A stretch of DNA of 64,000 nt from the NCBI GenBank assembly GCA_049487715.1, contig CP150551.1, forward strand, positions 310,001-374,000. Reading direction: 5' to 3'. Origin of the DNA: Pycnococcus provasolii (taxonomy: Eukaryota > Chlorophyta > Pseudoscourfieldiophyceae > Pseudoscourfieldiales). Numbering within the stretch: position 1 is the first letter of the stretch; each line of letters begins with the position of its first letter. The notes below the pieces were generated by a model that ran no database searches, had not been told where the DNA came from, and saw nothing but the letters and a program-made list of their open reading frames with translations. Shown one piece after another: positions 8,447-17,743 of this stretch. Position numbers and translations under genes: made by a program.

Positions 8447-11230
8447 ATGGCGGTGCCTCCTGCAGCCGCCTCGCTGCACATGCACTTCCAGTCGCCCACC
8501 TGCCTGGAAACCGACGACAGGAGACGCGTGCTCTTCGAAGAACTACTCGCTTTCTTCAAAGCACACGCAGCGGCGGAAACCTTCCTCGTCACGCGCATCG
8601 ACCTCACCAACCACGCCGCCTCATACGTGCTTGACGCAGACATACCCGCACTCATGCAAACTGTACACGCGGCATCGTCGTCGTCGTCGTCGTCGTCACC
8701 AAACTCCACACAGCAACCGCCACTGCAAAATCTTGTGCCCGCGCTTGAACACGCGCCGCTCGAGGCGGCTACGTGCCTGGCAGCTGCCGCACACGCCGCG
8801 ACGTTCGCTGTCGCACTGCCGCGCCTCGCGGCGGTGGCCAAGAGCACGTGCGCGGACGCCAGCCGGAGGTTTGAAGCGCTGCTAAGAGGTGCACCCGTGG
8901 TGCCCATTAGATCAATCAAGGCGCACGCAATTGGTCGACTGACCACCATCAACGGAACCGCGCTTCGCGTCGCGCCGCCGAGACAGCTGGCAACGACACT
9001 GGCTTTCCGGTGCGGCACGTGCGGTTTCGTGCAGTTCACGCCGCTTGACTCACGAAGAGGATACGAAACGCCGAATAAATGCCACGAACCTGGGTGCCGT
9101 AGCCGAACTTTTGTGCCAGACCTACGGCGCGCGCACACCGTCGACGTTCAGCGCGTCACCGTGCAGGAGCTCGCGGGATCGGATCCGCGCGCGGAAGGCG
9201 CGGCGCCGAGGACAATCGAAGTGGAGGTGGTGGGCACGCTCGTGGGCACCGTGGAGGCGGGTACAGTCGTCGAGGTGTGCGGTGTGTGCGAGGCACTGCC
9301 GAGGAATGGTGGTGGCAACGGCGTCGCTCGACGAGGTGACGGGTGCCTGATGGAGCTCCACGTGCGCGCGACGTCCGTGCGCGAAGTGGGTCGAGCCGAG
9401 CACGACAACGCCGCCGCAGCGGCAGCCGCTCTCGTGCCACACGCCGACTCAACTAACAACACCGTCGCACACCTTCGAGCACCCGCTGATCCACGCGACA
9501 CGTGCCCGTCGTCGTTCCCTCCACTGCTCGAGCGTGATCTGCACTTCGTGCGCGCCTTCCATGACAGGTTCGCAGATTCACCAGGTGGCCTGCTCAAGCC
9601 TCTCGTGCACAGTCTATGTCCAGCCATCTGTGGCCACCTTCAGGTGAAGGCGGCTCTTGTTCTAGGACTATTTGGCGGTGTGCCCAAGGCAAGATCCTCC
9701 TCTGCACCAGACAAGTCATCGAGTTCCCTTTCCGGCGCCGGCGGCACAAGTCGTGCGGATCCGCACGTCCTCGTCGTGGGTGATCCAGGAATGGGCAAGA
9801 GTCGGCTTCTGCGTGCAGCCTGCCATCGATCTCCCCGTGGCATCTATGTGTGCGGCACAGCATCCTCGGGAACGGGCCTTACTGCCTCCGTAGGACGCGA
9901 TCCCGTTTCCGGCGAGGCGTGCCTGGAGGCTGGAGCTACCGTGCTCGCGGACCGCGGCGTGTGCTGTGTCGACGAGTTTGACAAAATGAGGCACCAGCAC
10001 AAGACACTGCTGGAGGCTATGGAGCAGCAAACGGTGACGGTGTCGAAGGCTGGGCTTAGCGCAAGCCTTCCATCGCGCTGCGCCATATTCGCGGCGGCAA
10101 ATCCGTGCAATGGCCACTACAATCGAGCGAAAAGCGTCCACGAGAATCTGAAGGTGGCTCACAACGTTCTGAGCCGCTTCGACCTTGCATTCGTGCTCAT
10201 CGACGACGATGGTGGTGCCGTGGCAGGAGCCGTGGGCGGTGCAGGCGCTGGTGCCGGAGGATGGCACCGTGACGAGGTTCTCATGGATCACGTCATGGCA
10301 AAGCACCGTCGCGTGTCGCACGATGCTGACGCAGGAGGCACGTCTCGCCGGGCACAGGCTAGCCTGCACATGCCTGATGTCGTCGAGGCGGTACGTGCCG
10401 AGCGCGAGAGGCGTGGGCGTGCATCAGATGCGGCATTCGGCCTTGTCGCAAACGCTGCTATGGCACCCGTGCCTGGCCAGGATGGGCCAAGTCTCGTGGA
10501 GACTCTGGCATATACCGCGGAGGAGGCGCTCGCGCTGCGTGGTGCCGCGGCAGTTGCCACCGCTTCAGGTGATCAAGATGCCCCGGCAGCCACGAATCCC
10601 TACGAGAACTTACCAGTGGAATTGTACCGCAAGCTCGTTGCGTACGCACGCCGGTACGTCTTCCCAGAGCTGACCCAGGGAGCAATGGCGCTGCTCAGCG
10701 ACTTCTACGTCGACCTTCGCCAGCGTGCCGCGGCAAGGGCGGCGGCAGTGACGAGCGGAACGGGCGCGGCGGCGGCAATGTCAGCGGGTATGCCCATCAC
10801 AGCTCGGCAACTGGAGAGCCTCGTGCGCCTGACGGAGGCGCGGGCGAGATGCGAGCTACGCTCGGTTGCCACGGAGGCGGATGCGCGCGATGCCATCAGT
10901 CTACTGTCCGATTCTCTGTACGATAGCTGCGTGGACGAGCGTGGGTGCCTCGACTTTGGGCGTGTGCAGGCTGGTGGGAAGTCTAAAAGTGGTCGCCGCA
11001 AGGCTTTCATTGCTGCCATGCTTAATGAAGTTCGTCGGCGCGAACTTGGAACGTCTGCGGGTGGATTTCGCGGAGAACCGCAAGTCTTCGAGACGAACGA
11101 TTTGCGTAACCTGGCTGAGGGCATAGGCCTTGTGCTAGACGCCGGCGAGCGCTTTCGCGACTTTCTTGAGATGCTAAACGAAGGAGGTGAGCTTCTCAAG
11201 GCTGGCGTGGGCAAGTGGAAGCTCGCTTGA
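8447..11230 (+). CDS. MCM8: MCM8 DNA helicase
   Basis: A 927-aa AAA+ helicase subunit expected to act with MCM9 in homologous recombination and meiotic or interstrand-crosslink repair. An OB-type N-domain carries a zinc finger (CGTCGF ... CHEPGC). The MCM core has Walker A GDPGMGKS, the MCM8-typical stretch RAACHRSPRGIYVCG, Walker B CVDEFDKM, the MCM8-like LLEAMEQQTVTVSKAG, and the arginine finger SRFD followed by LAFVLIDD. A C-terminal winged-helix region closes the protein. The ATG at 8447 (MAVPPAA) is preferred. An in-frame ATG at 8366 would add 27 hydrophobic residues unlike the family. A (TCG)n run encodes a serine tract near residue 75. Single exon. Confidence 0.93.
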   Translation: MAVPPAAASLHMHFQSPTCLETDDRRRVLFEELLAFFKAHAAAETFLVTRIDLTNHAASYVLDADIPALMQTVHAASSSSSSSSPNSTQQPPLQNLVPALEHAPLEAATCLAAAAHAATFAVALPRLAAVAKSTCADASRRFEALLRGAPVVPIRSIKAHAIGRLTTINGTALRVAPPRQLATTLAFRCGTCGFVQFTPLDSRRGYETPNKCHEPGCRSRTFVPDLRRAHTVDVQRVTVQELAGSDPRAEGAAPRTIEVEVVGTLVGTVEAGTVVEVCGVCEALPRNGGGNGVARRGDGCLMELHVRATSVREVGRAEHDNAAAAAAALVPHADSTNNTVAHLRAPADPRDTCPSSFPPLLERDLHFVRAFHDRFADSPGGLLKPLVHSLCPAICGHLQVKAALVLGLFGGVPKARSSSAPDKSSSSLSGAGGTSRADPHVLVVGDPGMGKSRLLRAACHRSPRGIYVCGTASSGTGLTASVGRDPVSGEACLEAGATVLADRGVCCVDEFDKMRHQHKTLLEAMEQQTVTVSKAGLSASLPSRCAIFAAANPCNGHYNRAKSVHENLKVAHNVLSRFDLAFVLIDDDGGAVAGAVGGAGAGAGGWHRDEVLMDHVMAKHRRVSHDADAGGTSRRAQASLHMPDVVEAVRAERERRGRASDAAFGLVANAAMAPVPGQDGPSLVETLAYTAEEALALRGAAAVATASGDQDAPAATNPYENLPVELYRKLVAYARRYVFPELTQGAMALLSDFYVDLRQRAAARAAAVTSGTGAAAAMSAGMPITARQLESLVRLTEARARCELRSVATEADARDAISLLSDSLYDSCVDERGCLDFGRVQAGGKSKSGRRKAFIAAMLNEVRRRELGTSAGGFRGEPQVFETNDLRNLAEGIGLVLDAGERFRDFLEMLNEGGELLKAGVGKWKLA

Positions 11231-11277
11231 TTGTTGTAAAAATTATGAACTACAGTACAGAAATTGCATACGTTTTC

Positions 11278-11889
11278 TTATCGTTTTGCTGCCGCGCCAC
11301 CGAATGGCGAGCGCCTCCCCCCATATGCTGGAGCCTCACCCGCAGGCTCGGAGGTGAGTGGCAGTAATTCTGAAGGCGGTGCTGCTATGGGAATTTCTTG
11401 CAACTCCCTGCTCAAACACAGCCACTCGCCAAGAACGGCGCTCAGGACGATGCAAAAGATCTGCGTGCAGTAAAAAGCGACGGTGTTGGGTAGCTTGTGC
11501 GCGTAGATGCTGGCGACGACGAAGTGTATGCCGTACGCCGTGGCGACAAAGTCAAGGCACTTTTTTGCGCGCTCGATTATGGGAACGAGCGCGAATGCCA
11601 AGATGACGGCGGTGACGACCCACGCTCCAATGATGAGCCAGCCTTCTGCGGATGTTGCGTTTGTGCACGCCGGGTCCAGCACCATGGGCAGTGCTCTCGC
11701 GCAGGCTGCGGGCGGTCCTGTGTGTTCTCCTGCGTCGTTGTGTTTGTGTTTGACACGAATGATGTACGGCCAGGCGAATATCCGAAGGGTGAAGACGAGC
11801 GCGCCCATGGCGAGATAGAGGACGGACTGCATGCACATCATCTGCGCGAGGATCAAGGACGGGTCGAAGATGGTCGCGCCGTACCACAT
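11278..11889 (-). CDS. SYS1: SYS1 Golgi membrane protein
   Basis: A 203-aa polytopic protein. SYS1 binds the ARFRP1/Arl3 small GTPase and recruits it to the trans-Golgi for endosome-Golgi trafficking. The start MWYGATIFDPSLILAQ matches the conserved SYS1 N-terminus (M-F-Y-G-x-x-W-D-P), so the ATG at 11889 is chosen. An upstream in-frame ATG (12084) would add a Ser-rich stretch made by a (GTC)n repeat. Four membrane segments follow. The hallmark IERAKKCLDFVATAYGIH and the ending GEWLCLSRELQEIPI are present. It is convergent with MCM8, with only 47 bp between the stops. Confidence 0.93.
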   Translation of the reverse strand: MWYGATIFDPSLILAQMMCMQSVLYLAMGALVFTLRIFAWPYIIRVKHKHNDAGEHTGPPAACARALPMVLDPACTNATSAEGWLIIGAWVVTAVILAFALVPIIERAKKCLDFVATAYGIHFVVASIYAHKLPNTVAFYCTQIFCIVLSAVLGEWLCLSRELQEIPIAAPPSELLPLTSEPAGEAPAYGGRRSPFGGAAAKR

Positions 11890-12018
11890 GGTAACACACG
11901 ACGACGACGACGACGACGACGACGACACGGAATTCTCAGGGAACAAAATGAGCGAGCGCGGGGGACCTGCGCGGGGGCAAGTTTTGAAGTTGCGCAAATT
12001 GCCCCGGAACGCGATATT

Positions 12019-12028
12019 GGGGATCCCT
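12019..12028. promoter_or_regulatory. GGGGATCCCT motif upstream of SYS1
   Basis: Near-palindromic site about 130 bp upstream of the SYS1 ATG, matching similar sites upstream of other genes here. Confidence 0.35.
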
Positions 12029-12330
12029 CGTGGAACCAAAATACCTAAAGGGGACTTTTTGGGACACCGGTCGTGTCGTGTCACATAGTGGTGCGAGGGC
12101 TCGTGTCATGCTGCCCACTTTCCGTCGCGGATGGATGACTCGCACGAAGCTCCCAAAGCCCGGCGAGTACGACCTACTCGTACTAGGCTTGTGCAAGCAC
12201 TACGACGCGGGGATGGATAGCAGCGCAAAGACAGAACGCTGTCTTTCGTCGCCTCTCTCTCCCCCGCCGTCCGGCTATAATATGCGTTATACACACTAGT
12301 CTTACAATTGTGAGCGTATGAGCGTATCAA

Positions 12331-13542
12331 TCACTCGTAGTGCGCCTGCAAGTAAGCGAGCACCTCGCGTCTTACGCGCGCGTCGCCCAGGCCCTTATAT
12401 TTGGCATACGCATCGGGCAAGTTCGCGATTTGACGATGCAGATTGCGGGCAACGCGCTCACCCCCACGCGTAGCACGGCTCACGCTATCTGCAAGGGGCT
12501 CGACGAGCACGCGGACGGTGAAGAGGAGAGCATCGCTGTTTTGCTCGAGGCGAATCAGCGTTTGGTACTCAACCTTCAAAAAGAGCGCATTGCCCACCCC
12601 GCGATCCTCGAGGCGCTTCAACGCCACGCGCGCCATTTCGTCTTCATCTGCTCCGTCCCTCCATGGATAGCGATCTGGTGTGTGCATGAGATCGTCCGAC
12701 CATGCCAACGCCCAGTTGGTACGATACAATGGCCGCTCTGGCTTTAGCTTCGCAATAATATTCTGCACGGCACGTTCGAGGTCACGCTCATAGTCGCCGA
12801 CACGCTCGTGCACGGCGGACATGGGTAGGCCAAGCCGCTCGGGAACGCGGTCGAAGCTGAAGCACACGCAAGCTGCGTCGAATACGTGCATTTTTTTATT
12901 TGGGTCGTAGCGTAGCAGCGCCACGTCCTCCTGCATGAGTCGCGCGGCGAACTCCAACGGAGCGTCTTCGAAAAGGTCTCGTTTCACAAGACTTCCGTCG
13001 CTCGCTCGTGCGTACCCATCGGGCACGTCATCGCCGACGTGCCGTGCGACTGCCGCCACGATGAGCTCCGATGCTTCCACCGCAGCCGGCAAAGACCCGC
13101 TGCGTGCGACAACGTGCTTATACTTTGTGTTTTCATCGTCAAGAATCTGCCGCTTTAACGTCAACTCGCGGCTCGCGAGTTCGTCAGGTAAAAGCCAACA
13201 CTCGCCTCTCTCTTTCTCTCCGAGGAGAGCGAGCGACGCGAGTAGACGCCTCTTCGACGGGTGCACTGTTTGGGTTTCTCCCGAAGCCAGCCATGATGTG
13301 ACTGCATGCGTCGATGTCGGCGTAAAGGTGTCACCTTCTCCAGAATCCGCAGACCTCGCATTATTAGGTTGAGTGCGCGGAAGGCCACGCCTTCTCTGTG
13401 TCTTAAGAGCGCGCGTGTGTTTCTTCTTTGGTGTGGCACGTTTGCATTCTGCTCGCCCACCTTTACAGGTGGTGCCTTGGTATCTTGTGCGGTTCGCCGA
13501 CATCATCGGCGTGATGCCGGTCATGCACGGGGCGTAACGCAA
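12331..13542 (-). CDS. Heme-dependent oxidative N-demethylase-like protein (DUF3445)
   Basis: A 403-aa protein. After a basic, low-complexity leader of about 90 residues, the rest matches DUF3445 (PF11927), named for the bacterial heme-dependent oxidative N-demethylase alpha subunit. Supporting stretches are MQEDVALLRYDPNKKMHVFD, CVCFSFDRVPERLGLPMSAV, the histidine-bearing start of that region, RTNWALAWSDDLMHTPD, and KVEYQTLIRLEQNSDALLFTV. Family members bind heme in a PAS-like fold. The substrate here is unknown. The basic leader could be an organelle-targeting sequence, and the exact start is uncertain. It is divergent from the EDR1-J gene. Confidence 0.75.
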   Translation of the reverse strand: MRYAPCMTGITPMMSANRTRYQGTTCKGGRAECKRATPKKKHTRALKTQRRRGLPRTQPNNARSADSGEGDTFTPTSTHAVTSWLASGETQTVHPSKRRLLASLALLGEKERGECWLLPDELASRELTLKRQILDDENTKYKHVVARSGSLPAAVEASELIVAAVARHVGDDVPDGYARASDGSLVKRDLFEDAPLEFAARLMQEDVALLRYDPNKKMHVFDAACVCFSFDRVPERLGLPMSAVHERVGDYERDLERAVQNIIAKLKPERPLYRTNWALAWSDDLMHTPDRYPWRDGADEDEMARVALKRLEDRGVGNALFLKVEYQTLIRLEQNSDALLFTVRVLVEPLADSVSRATRGGERVARNLHRQIANLPDAYAKYKGLGDARVRREVLAYLQAHYE

Positions 13543-13912
13543 GCAGAGAGGGAGAGAGCCAACAAGAGCAGAGGAGAGATGCGCCGCAACGCGTCCCGCG
13601 GGACGTGGTTGACCACCTCTTCATTCCATGCGAATGGTCGAGCAGATGGCGCAAGCGCGCAAGGCGGTCAAGAGGCGGGCGGATCCCATCTGGCGACGCG
13701 CGGGCATCACTCGGCTGGCCATGAGGTGGTATCAGGTGCCCGGGCGCTGTTCCACGTGGTCGACGCCAACGCGTGCGTGCGAGTTGCGTAACCCATCCCG
13801 CACCCTTCGCCACCGCCATCAAACACGCGCAAGCAATACTTCACCGTCGTGGTAGGCAACGCGCCAGGCGTTGTGCACGTGGGTGGGCGCGGCACGTCAC
13901 GTTCTTCACGCT
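13543..13912. promoter_or_regulatory. Divergent intergenic region
   Basis: 370 bp between the DUF3445-type gene and the EDR1-J gene, presumably holding both promoters. Frames through it are short and show no domain. The ATG at 13871 could extend the EDR1-J gene by 14 residues. Confidence 0.4.
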
Positions 13913-15679
13913 ATGGGAGCGGCGCCGTCACGATACCCAGGCAGCGATGCCGGAGCAGGCAGCTCTGCGACGACGACGAGGCGAAGGCAGAACCAAGATG
14001 GGTATAGTGGTGAGACGTCAACGCCGTCAACGCCGTCGCAGCGTGACGCGCAGATGGCCTTGCTACTGCAGCAACAAGAGTACGCAAGGTTACAGGCGCT
14101 GAACACGACGAACGCGCAGAGACAAGCACAGCTCTTGCAAAGGCCAGCCGCTCACGCACACGCGCAGAGCAAGCGCTTCTGGCTTATGGGTGTACTTGAC
14201 GAGGCGGACGCACCACTTGCCGACAATTTTGTGAGCTTGTGGGGCGACGTCGCGGGAGGAGACTCGCCTGAGACGGCCGAAGATTTCCCGTACTTCGATG
14301 CAGTGCTCCTTTGTCCGCCCGCGCCAACGAGAGAGGCTGTTCTTGTCCGTTCTCTCTTCGATGATAACACGCCCAGCGCCGCAAAAAGACTCTTGCGCGT
14401 CGCAACGGACATAGGGAACTTGGCTGACTCGGACGTCATCACGCGTGCCGTGGCGCTTGCCAATACAGTGGCTGAGGCTTTGGGTGGCGAGGCGAGCGAT
14501 GATCTCGCACTGCAAACGCGCTACCACTCCGCCGCCACGAAGGCGCGTCTGCCCTCGCAGGACGGCTCGCCCAGCTGCGTGATTGACCTCCTGCGTCTGA
14601 CGGTAGGATGCCAGCGCCATCGCGCGCTGCTCTTCAAGGCGCTTAGTCACGCAGCGAATGTTCCGTGCCGCCTCGTGCGCGGCTTCTATTATGTAGGGGA
14701 CGAGACATCCGCGCACGTGTGCCTGCCTCCCGAACACGTGCCAGCAGACAACACGACGGATGGCGAGAGTCGCGATGACGAGCACTTCATCGATCTCATG
14801 GCAGTGCCTGGCACGCTGCGAACCGGAAGTGCAGTGCGCCACCTCGCTATGCTGGCGGCGGCTGAGCCACCTGCTCCAGAAATGCAGGAGAATGACAGTG
14901 CAAAGCAGATGCTTCATCTCGCGGAGGCGTTTGCGCTTCCCGTCGAAGATCACGAGTGGTTGCGAGGGCAACTTGATGAGCATGGAATCGAGCACGTACT
15001 TGGCGCACTGGAGCTGCGAGAGCGCCTTGCACTTCCACTCCGAGATGCGGCAGCCTTGCTTACTGCTTGCGGAGGTGACGTCAATGCGTGTACTGCAACT
15101 TTCGAAGCGCAGCGAGGCGCGTGGCGATCATCTGGAAAAACGTCCAAAAATGACGACACATCGCGTACGGAACGTGCTCGACGGAGCGCGGCGGGGGTGG
15201 ACGGTGCACGCACGCAGAACGCCAACACAGGGCCAAGTCGCAATCCACAGGCAACCCGACCAAAAAAGCCTACAGCAGCTAGCCAGCCCTGGTCGTATGG
15301 TCCTTCGCGACCATCACCATCCTTTTCTGAGACGGAACAAGGTGTGCCACCGCCTCCACCGCCTCCACCACAGCCTTCTGACCGTGCACCAAACTCAACT
15401 TCCCCGTTCGCATCGCCACACGATTCATCTTCTTCATCTTCGCCGACAGAGGTCGATCGCGACGTGATTGCGGAACGTCTCGAGCGCGAAACAAAGGATA
15501 TGACTTTGTGTGCCACATTAAGAAAGTTTGGCATTCAAGTGGACGGAGGAGATGCACCATCAGCAACGCAGATTCGCGCGGCATTTCGGCGCGCTGCACT
15601 GCAGTTCCATCCAGATCGCGCTCGAGGCGACATAGAGCGTGAGGAACGCTTCAAGATTCTCAGGGCCAAGCTCGACTGA
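13913..15679 (+). CDS. EDR1-domain protein with C-terminal J domain
   Basis: A 588-aa single-exon protein. From ATG 13913 it begins MGAAPSRY, a good N-myristoylation signal (Gly2, Ser6). An ATG 14 codons upstream would hide it. A Gln-rich coil precedes an EDR1/CTR1-type domain (PF14381): DLLRLTVGCQRHRALLFKAL, ANVPCRLVRGFYYVGDE, FIDLMAVPGTL. This fold is transglutaminase-like and in plants sits before Raf-like kinase domains. No kinase domain follows. Instead there is a UBA-like helical stretch, a Pro-rich linker with eight consecutive Pro, and a C-terminal J-like domain with IRAAFRRAALQFHPDRARGD, where the HPD motif implies Hsp70 recruitment. Its function is inferred only: perhaps membrane-linked chaperone recruitment. 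Confidence 0.75.
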   Translation: MGAAPSRYPGSDAGAGSSATTTRRRQNQDGYSGETSTPSTPSQRDAQMALLLQQQEYARLQALNTTNAQRQAQLLQRPAAHAHAQSKRFWLMGVLDEADAPLADNFVSLWGDVAGGDSPETAEDFPYFDAVLLCPPAPTREAVLVRSLFDDNTPSAAKRLLRVATDIGNLADSDVITRAVALANTVAEALGGEASDDLALQTRYHSAATKARLPSQDGSPSCVIDLLRLTVGCQRHRALLFKALSHAANVPCRLVRGFYYVGDETSAHVCLPPEHVPADNTTDGESRDDEHFIDLMAVPGTLRTGSAVRHLAMLAAAEPPAPEMQENDSAKQMLHLAEAFALPVEDHEWLRGQLDEHGIEHVLGALELRERLALPLRDAAALLTACGGDVNACTATFEAQRGAWRSSGKTSKNDDTSRTERARRSAAGVDGARTQNANTGPSRNPQATRPKKPTAASQPWSYGPSRPSPSFSETEQGVPPPPPPPPQPSDRAPNSTSPFASPHDSSSSSSPTEVDRDVIAERLERETKDMTLCATLRKFGIQVDGGDAPSATQIRAAFRRAALQFHPDRARGDIEREERFKILRAKLD

Positions 15680-15956
15680 CATCTTGTGTTCAAAGTGTAT
15701 ACGAAGCAATTTAAGAATATCGATATATCTTGTATTTATAGTCGATGTATTTGGTAGGACTATGGATGGTAAGCTGAAGCCTTAGGGCGGTGGCCAGTGG
15801 CGCCGCGTCGGCGCGTCGGCGACCACCTCGCCTTTGCGAGAGAGAGCTCGTTGCCAGCCCGAAACTGACAACTGACAACTGAGTCTCGCGCAAGGCGGGC
15901 AAGGTAGTAGGTTGGTGTAAACTGTGCGTGTTACTACCCTGCACCACATAAAATAC
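15680..15956. other. Convergent spacer
   Basis: 277 bp between the stops of the EDR1-J and EF-hand genes. AT-rich at the left end (TATTTATAG), otherwise GC-rich. No gene seen. Confidence 0.5.
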
Positions 15957-16696
15957 TTACGATTTCCTCTTCTGCGAAGGCGCTGGCGGCTTGTATGTCT
16001 TCGCCGTCACCTTTGACCGCAGCTGCTTCACCTGAGACACGTTCAGGCAGTGCAGGAACTCGGTCAGTGTCAGGTTTTTGTCGCTGTTCGTATCGGAAGT
16101 TCCGAAAATGTCCTGCAGCTGGCTGTCGAGCTTCTCGCGGCCGAAGCGCAGGTAGAGAATTTGCATAGCCTCCTCGAGGCTTACGGTACCGGAGTTGTCC
16201 TTATCGTTGATTAGGAACTCCACCACGTTGAAGAGGCGGCGTGGCTCGAAGCCTGTTTTGTCGTTTCGGCACCGCTGGTACATCGCCTGAAACTCCTGCC
16301 AGCTCACCTGCTCGTCGCAGTCCTCGTCAACCTCCCAGATCATATCGACGATGTCGTTGCGCTTCGTCTTGTGGCCTAGCTTCGTGAACACCGCGTTCAG
16401 CTCCTCCGCATCGATTTTGCCATCACCCTGACATAGGGAACAACGTGGGTGTTTTTCAGTTAGTTGTTGGTTCGATATTTGCAACGCCCCATCCTCCGGC
16501 TGTCGTGCAGAACACACAAAAGCACAAGCACAAACAGGCAGAGAGTTCGATGGGCAGGCCTTGCGTGTACACGCACACCTCCACCCTCCTTCTCCTTCGA
16601 TGGACGTACCTTGGTGTCCAAGTTGTTGAAGGCGCGTCGCAGGTCCTCCGCTTCGTTTTTCTTGGCGTACTTTTCGCGCGCCGCCGCCGTCGTCAT
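15957..16696 (-). CDS. Four-EF-hand calcium-binding protein (two exons)
   Basis: Exons on the minus strand are 16610-16696 and 15957-16427. The 182-nt intron has donor AAG/GTACGT and acceptor CAG/GGT. The joined protein has 185 residues. The splice falls inside the first calcium loop, giving DTKGDGKIDAEE. Further loops are DEDCDEQVSWQE, DKDNSGTVSLEE and DTNSDKNLTLTE. Loops 1 and 3 look competent. Loop 2 (Q before the hydrophobic position) and loop 4 (K instead of G at position 6) may be weak. It is calmodulin-like in size with a basic C-terminal tail (TYKPPAPSQKRKS). It is probably a calcium sensor. The partner is unknown. Confidence 0.85.
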
Positions 16697-17743
16697 GCTG
16701 CTGAGCCTCGATGTATGCTCTGCGTGTTTTTAGTTTGAGACTACGGTGTCGCAAGCGTTCGTGAACGTCTTAAGATATGACGAACGCGACGCACGCCAGC
16801 GCTTCCGACGCGGTGCCTGTTTCGCGCGAGGAGAAGAGCCCTCACCAGGGGGAGAGCTTGGGCGCGGCCGGGGGACGGGACGGGACGGGACCCCGGGGCC
16901 GGGAGGAGGAGGAGGAAGGAGGGAGGAGGAGGAGGAGGAGCCTGAACACGCTCAGAAGGACTTCACTTCACTCAAGCACGCCGGCAAGGCAAGGCAAGGC
17001 CAGGCCAGGCATGCAGGCCACCTTGCGCAGGGTGCGACCCCCCTTGCCCCTTGCCCCTTGCACGCGCACCCAAAGTCCCAAATGCCTCCCCCCAAGGCCC
17101 AAGCGGGAACCCCGGCCGGCAGGAAACAATGTAGGACTACTGTACAGGCAACAGGTGGGCAACGCGGCCCAACCACCTGGCTCTCCACATTATCATATTC
17201 AAGGCTTCAAGCCTTTCAAGGTGGCAGGAAGAAGACGGCAAGGGGCGAGGCGCACCTACTGTACCCTAGAGAACTAAGGTAAACTTAACTCTAACTCGTT
17301 GATGAGGTTGTGCTGGGTGAGCCACCTGATTGATGTCCCTTTTCCCAGTTATTAAACGCTACCCTACCGCTGCAACTAGTCTGTGTGGCAACGTTCGTTC
17401 GACGTTCGGCTGGTTGGAGACGCACAATTTTCGCACCGTTCTGGCCTGCTCTGCTCCCCTGCCCAAATTTTCTACATAACCGGGAACGCATAGGGTAAGA
17501 ACTACCTTTAGGCGGTCACGCGGAGGGCACTCCCACCTGGATTCCACGGAGCCTCATGGGATAGCCCCAAGCAAGGACCAGGGTCTTCGAGGGCACAAAC
17601 CCCGATACTGATATGTAGAAATGCAAGGTAGAAACCCCCAAACAACAATCCCCTGCGGGCAAACAAACCCCCATTTTTGCCGCCGCCGCAACTCCCCCCC
17701 CTGCAGCCTGCCCGATCGTGGTGGCACCTTTGAGGTTGCTCCG
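16697..17743. other. GC-rich spacer with short tandem duplications
   Basis: About 1 kb between the EF-hand and ankyrin gene starts. It contains purine-rich GGA runs (16870-16945), GGCAAGGCAAGGCCAGGCCAGGC-like steps near 16982-17010, and CCCTTGCCCC steps near 17040. Open frames of 166 and 178 codons here are low-complexity and in mutually overlapping frames. I see no gene. Confidence 0.5.

Noticed and set aside
16746-17282. 178-codon plus frame
   Set aside because: Purine-rich low-complexity sequence; two overlapping frames are equally open.
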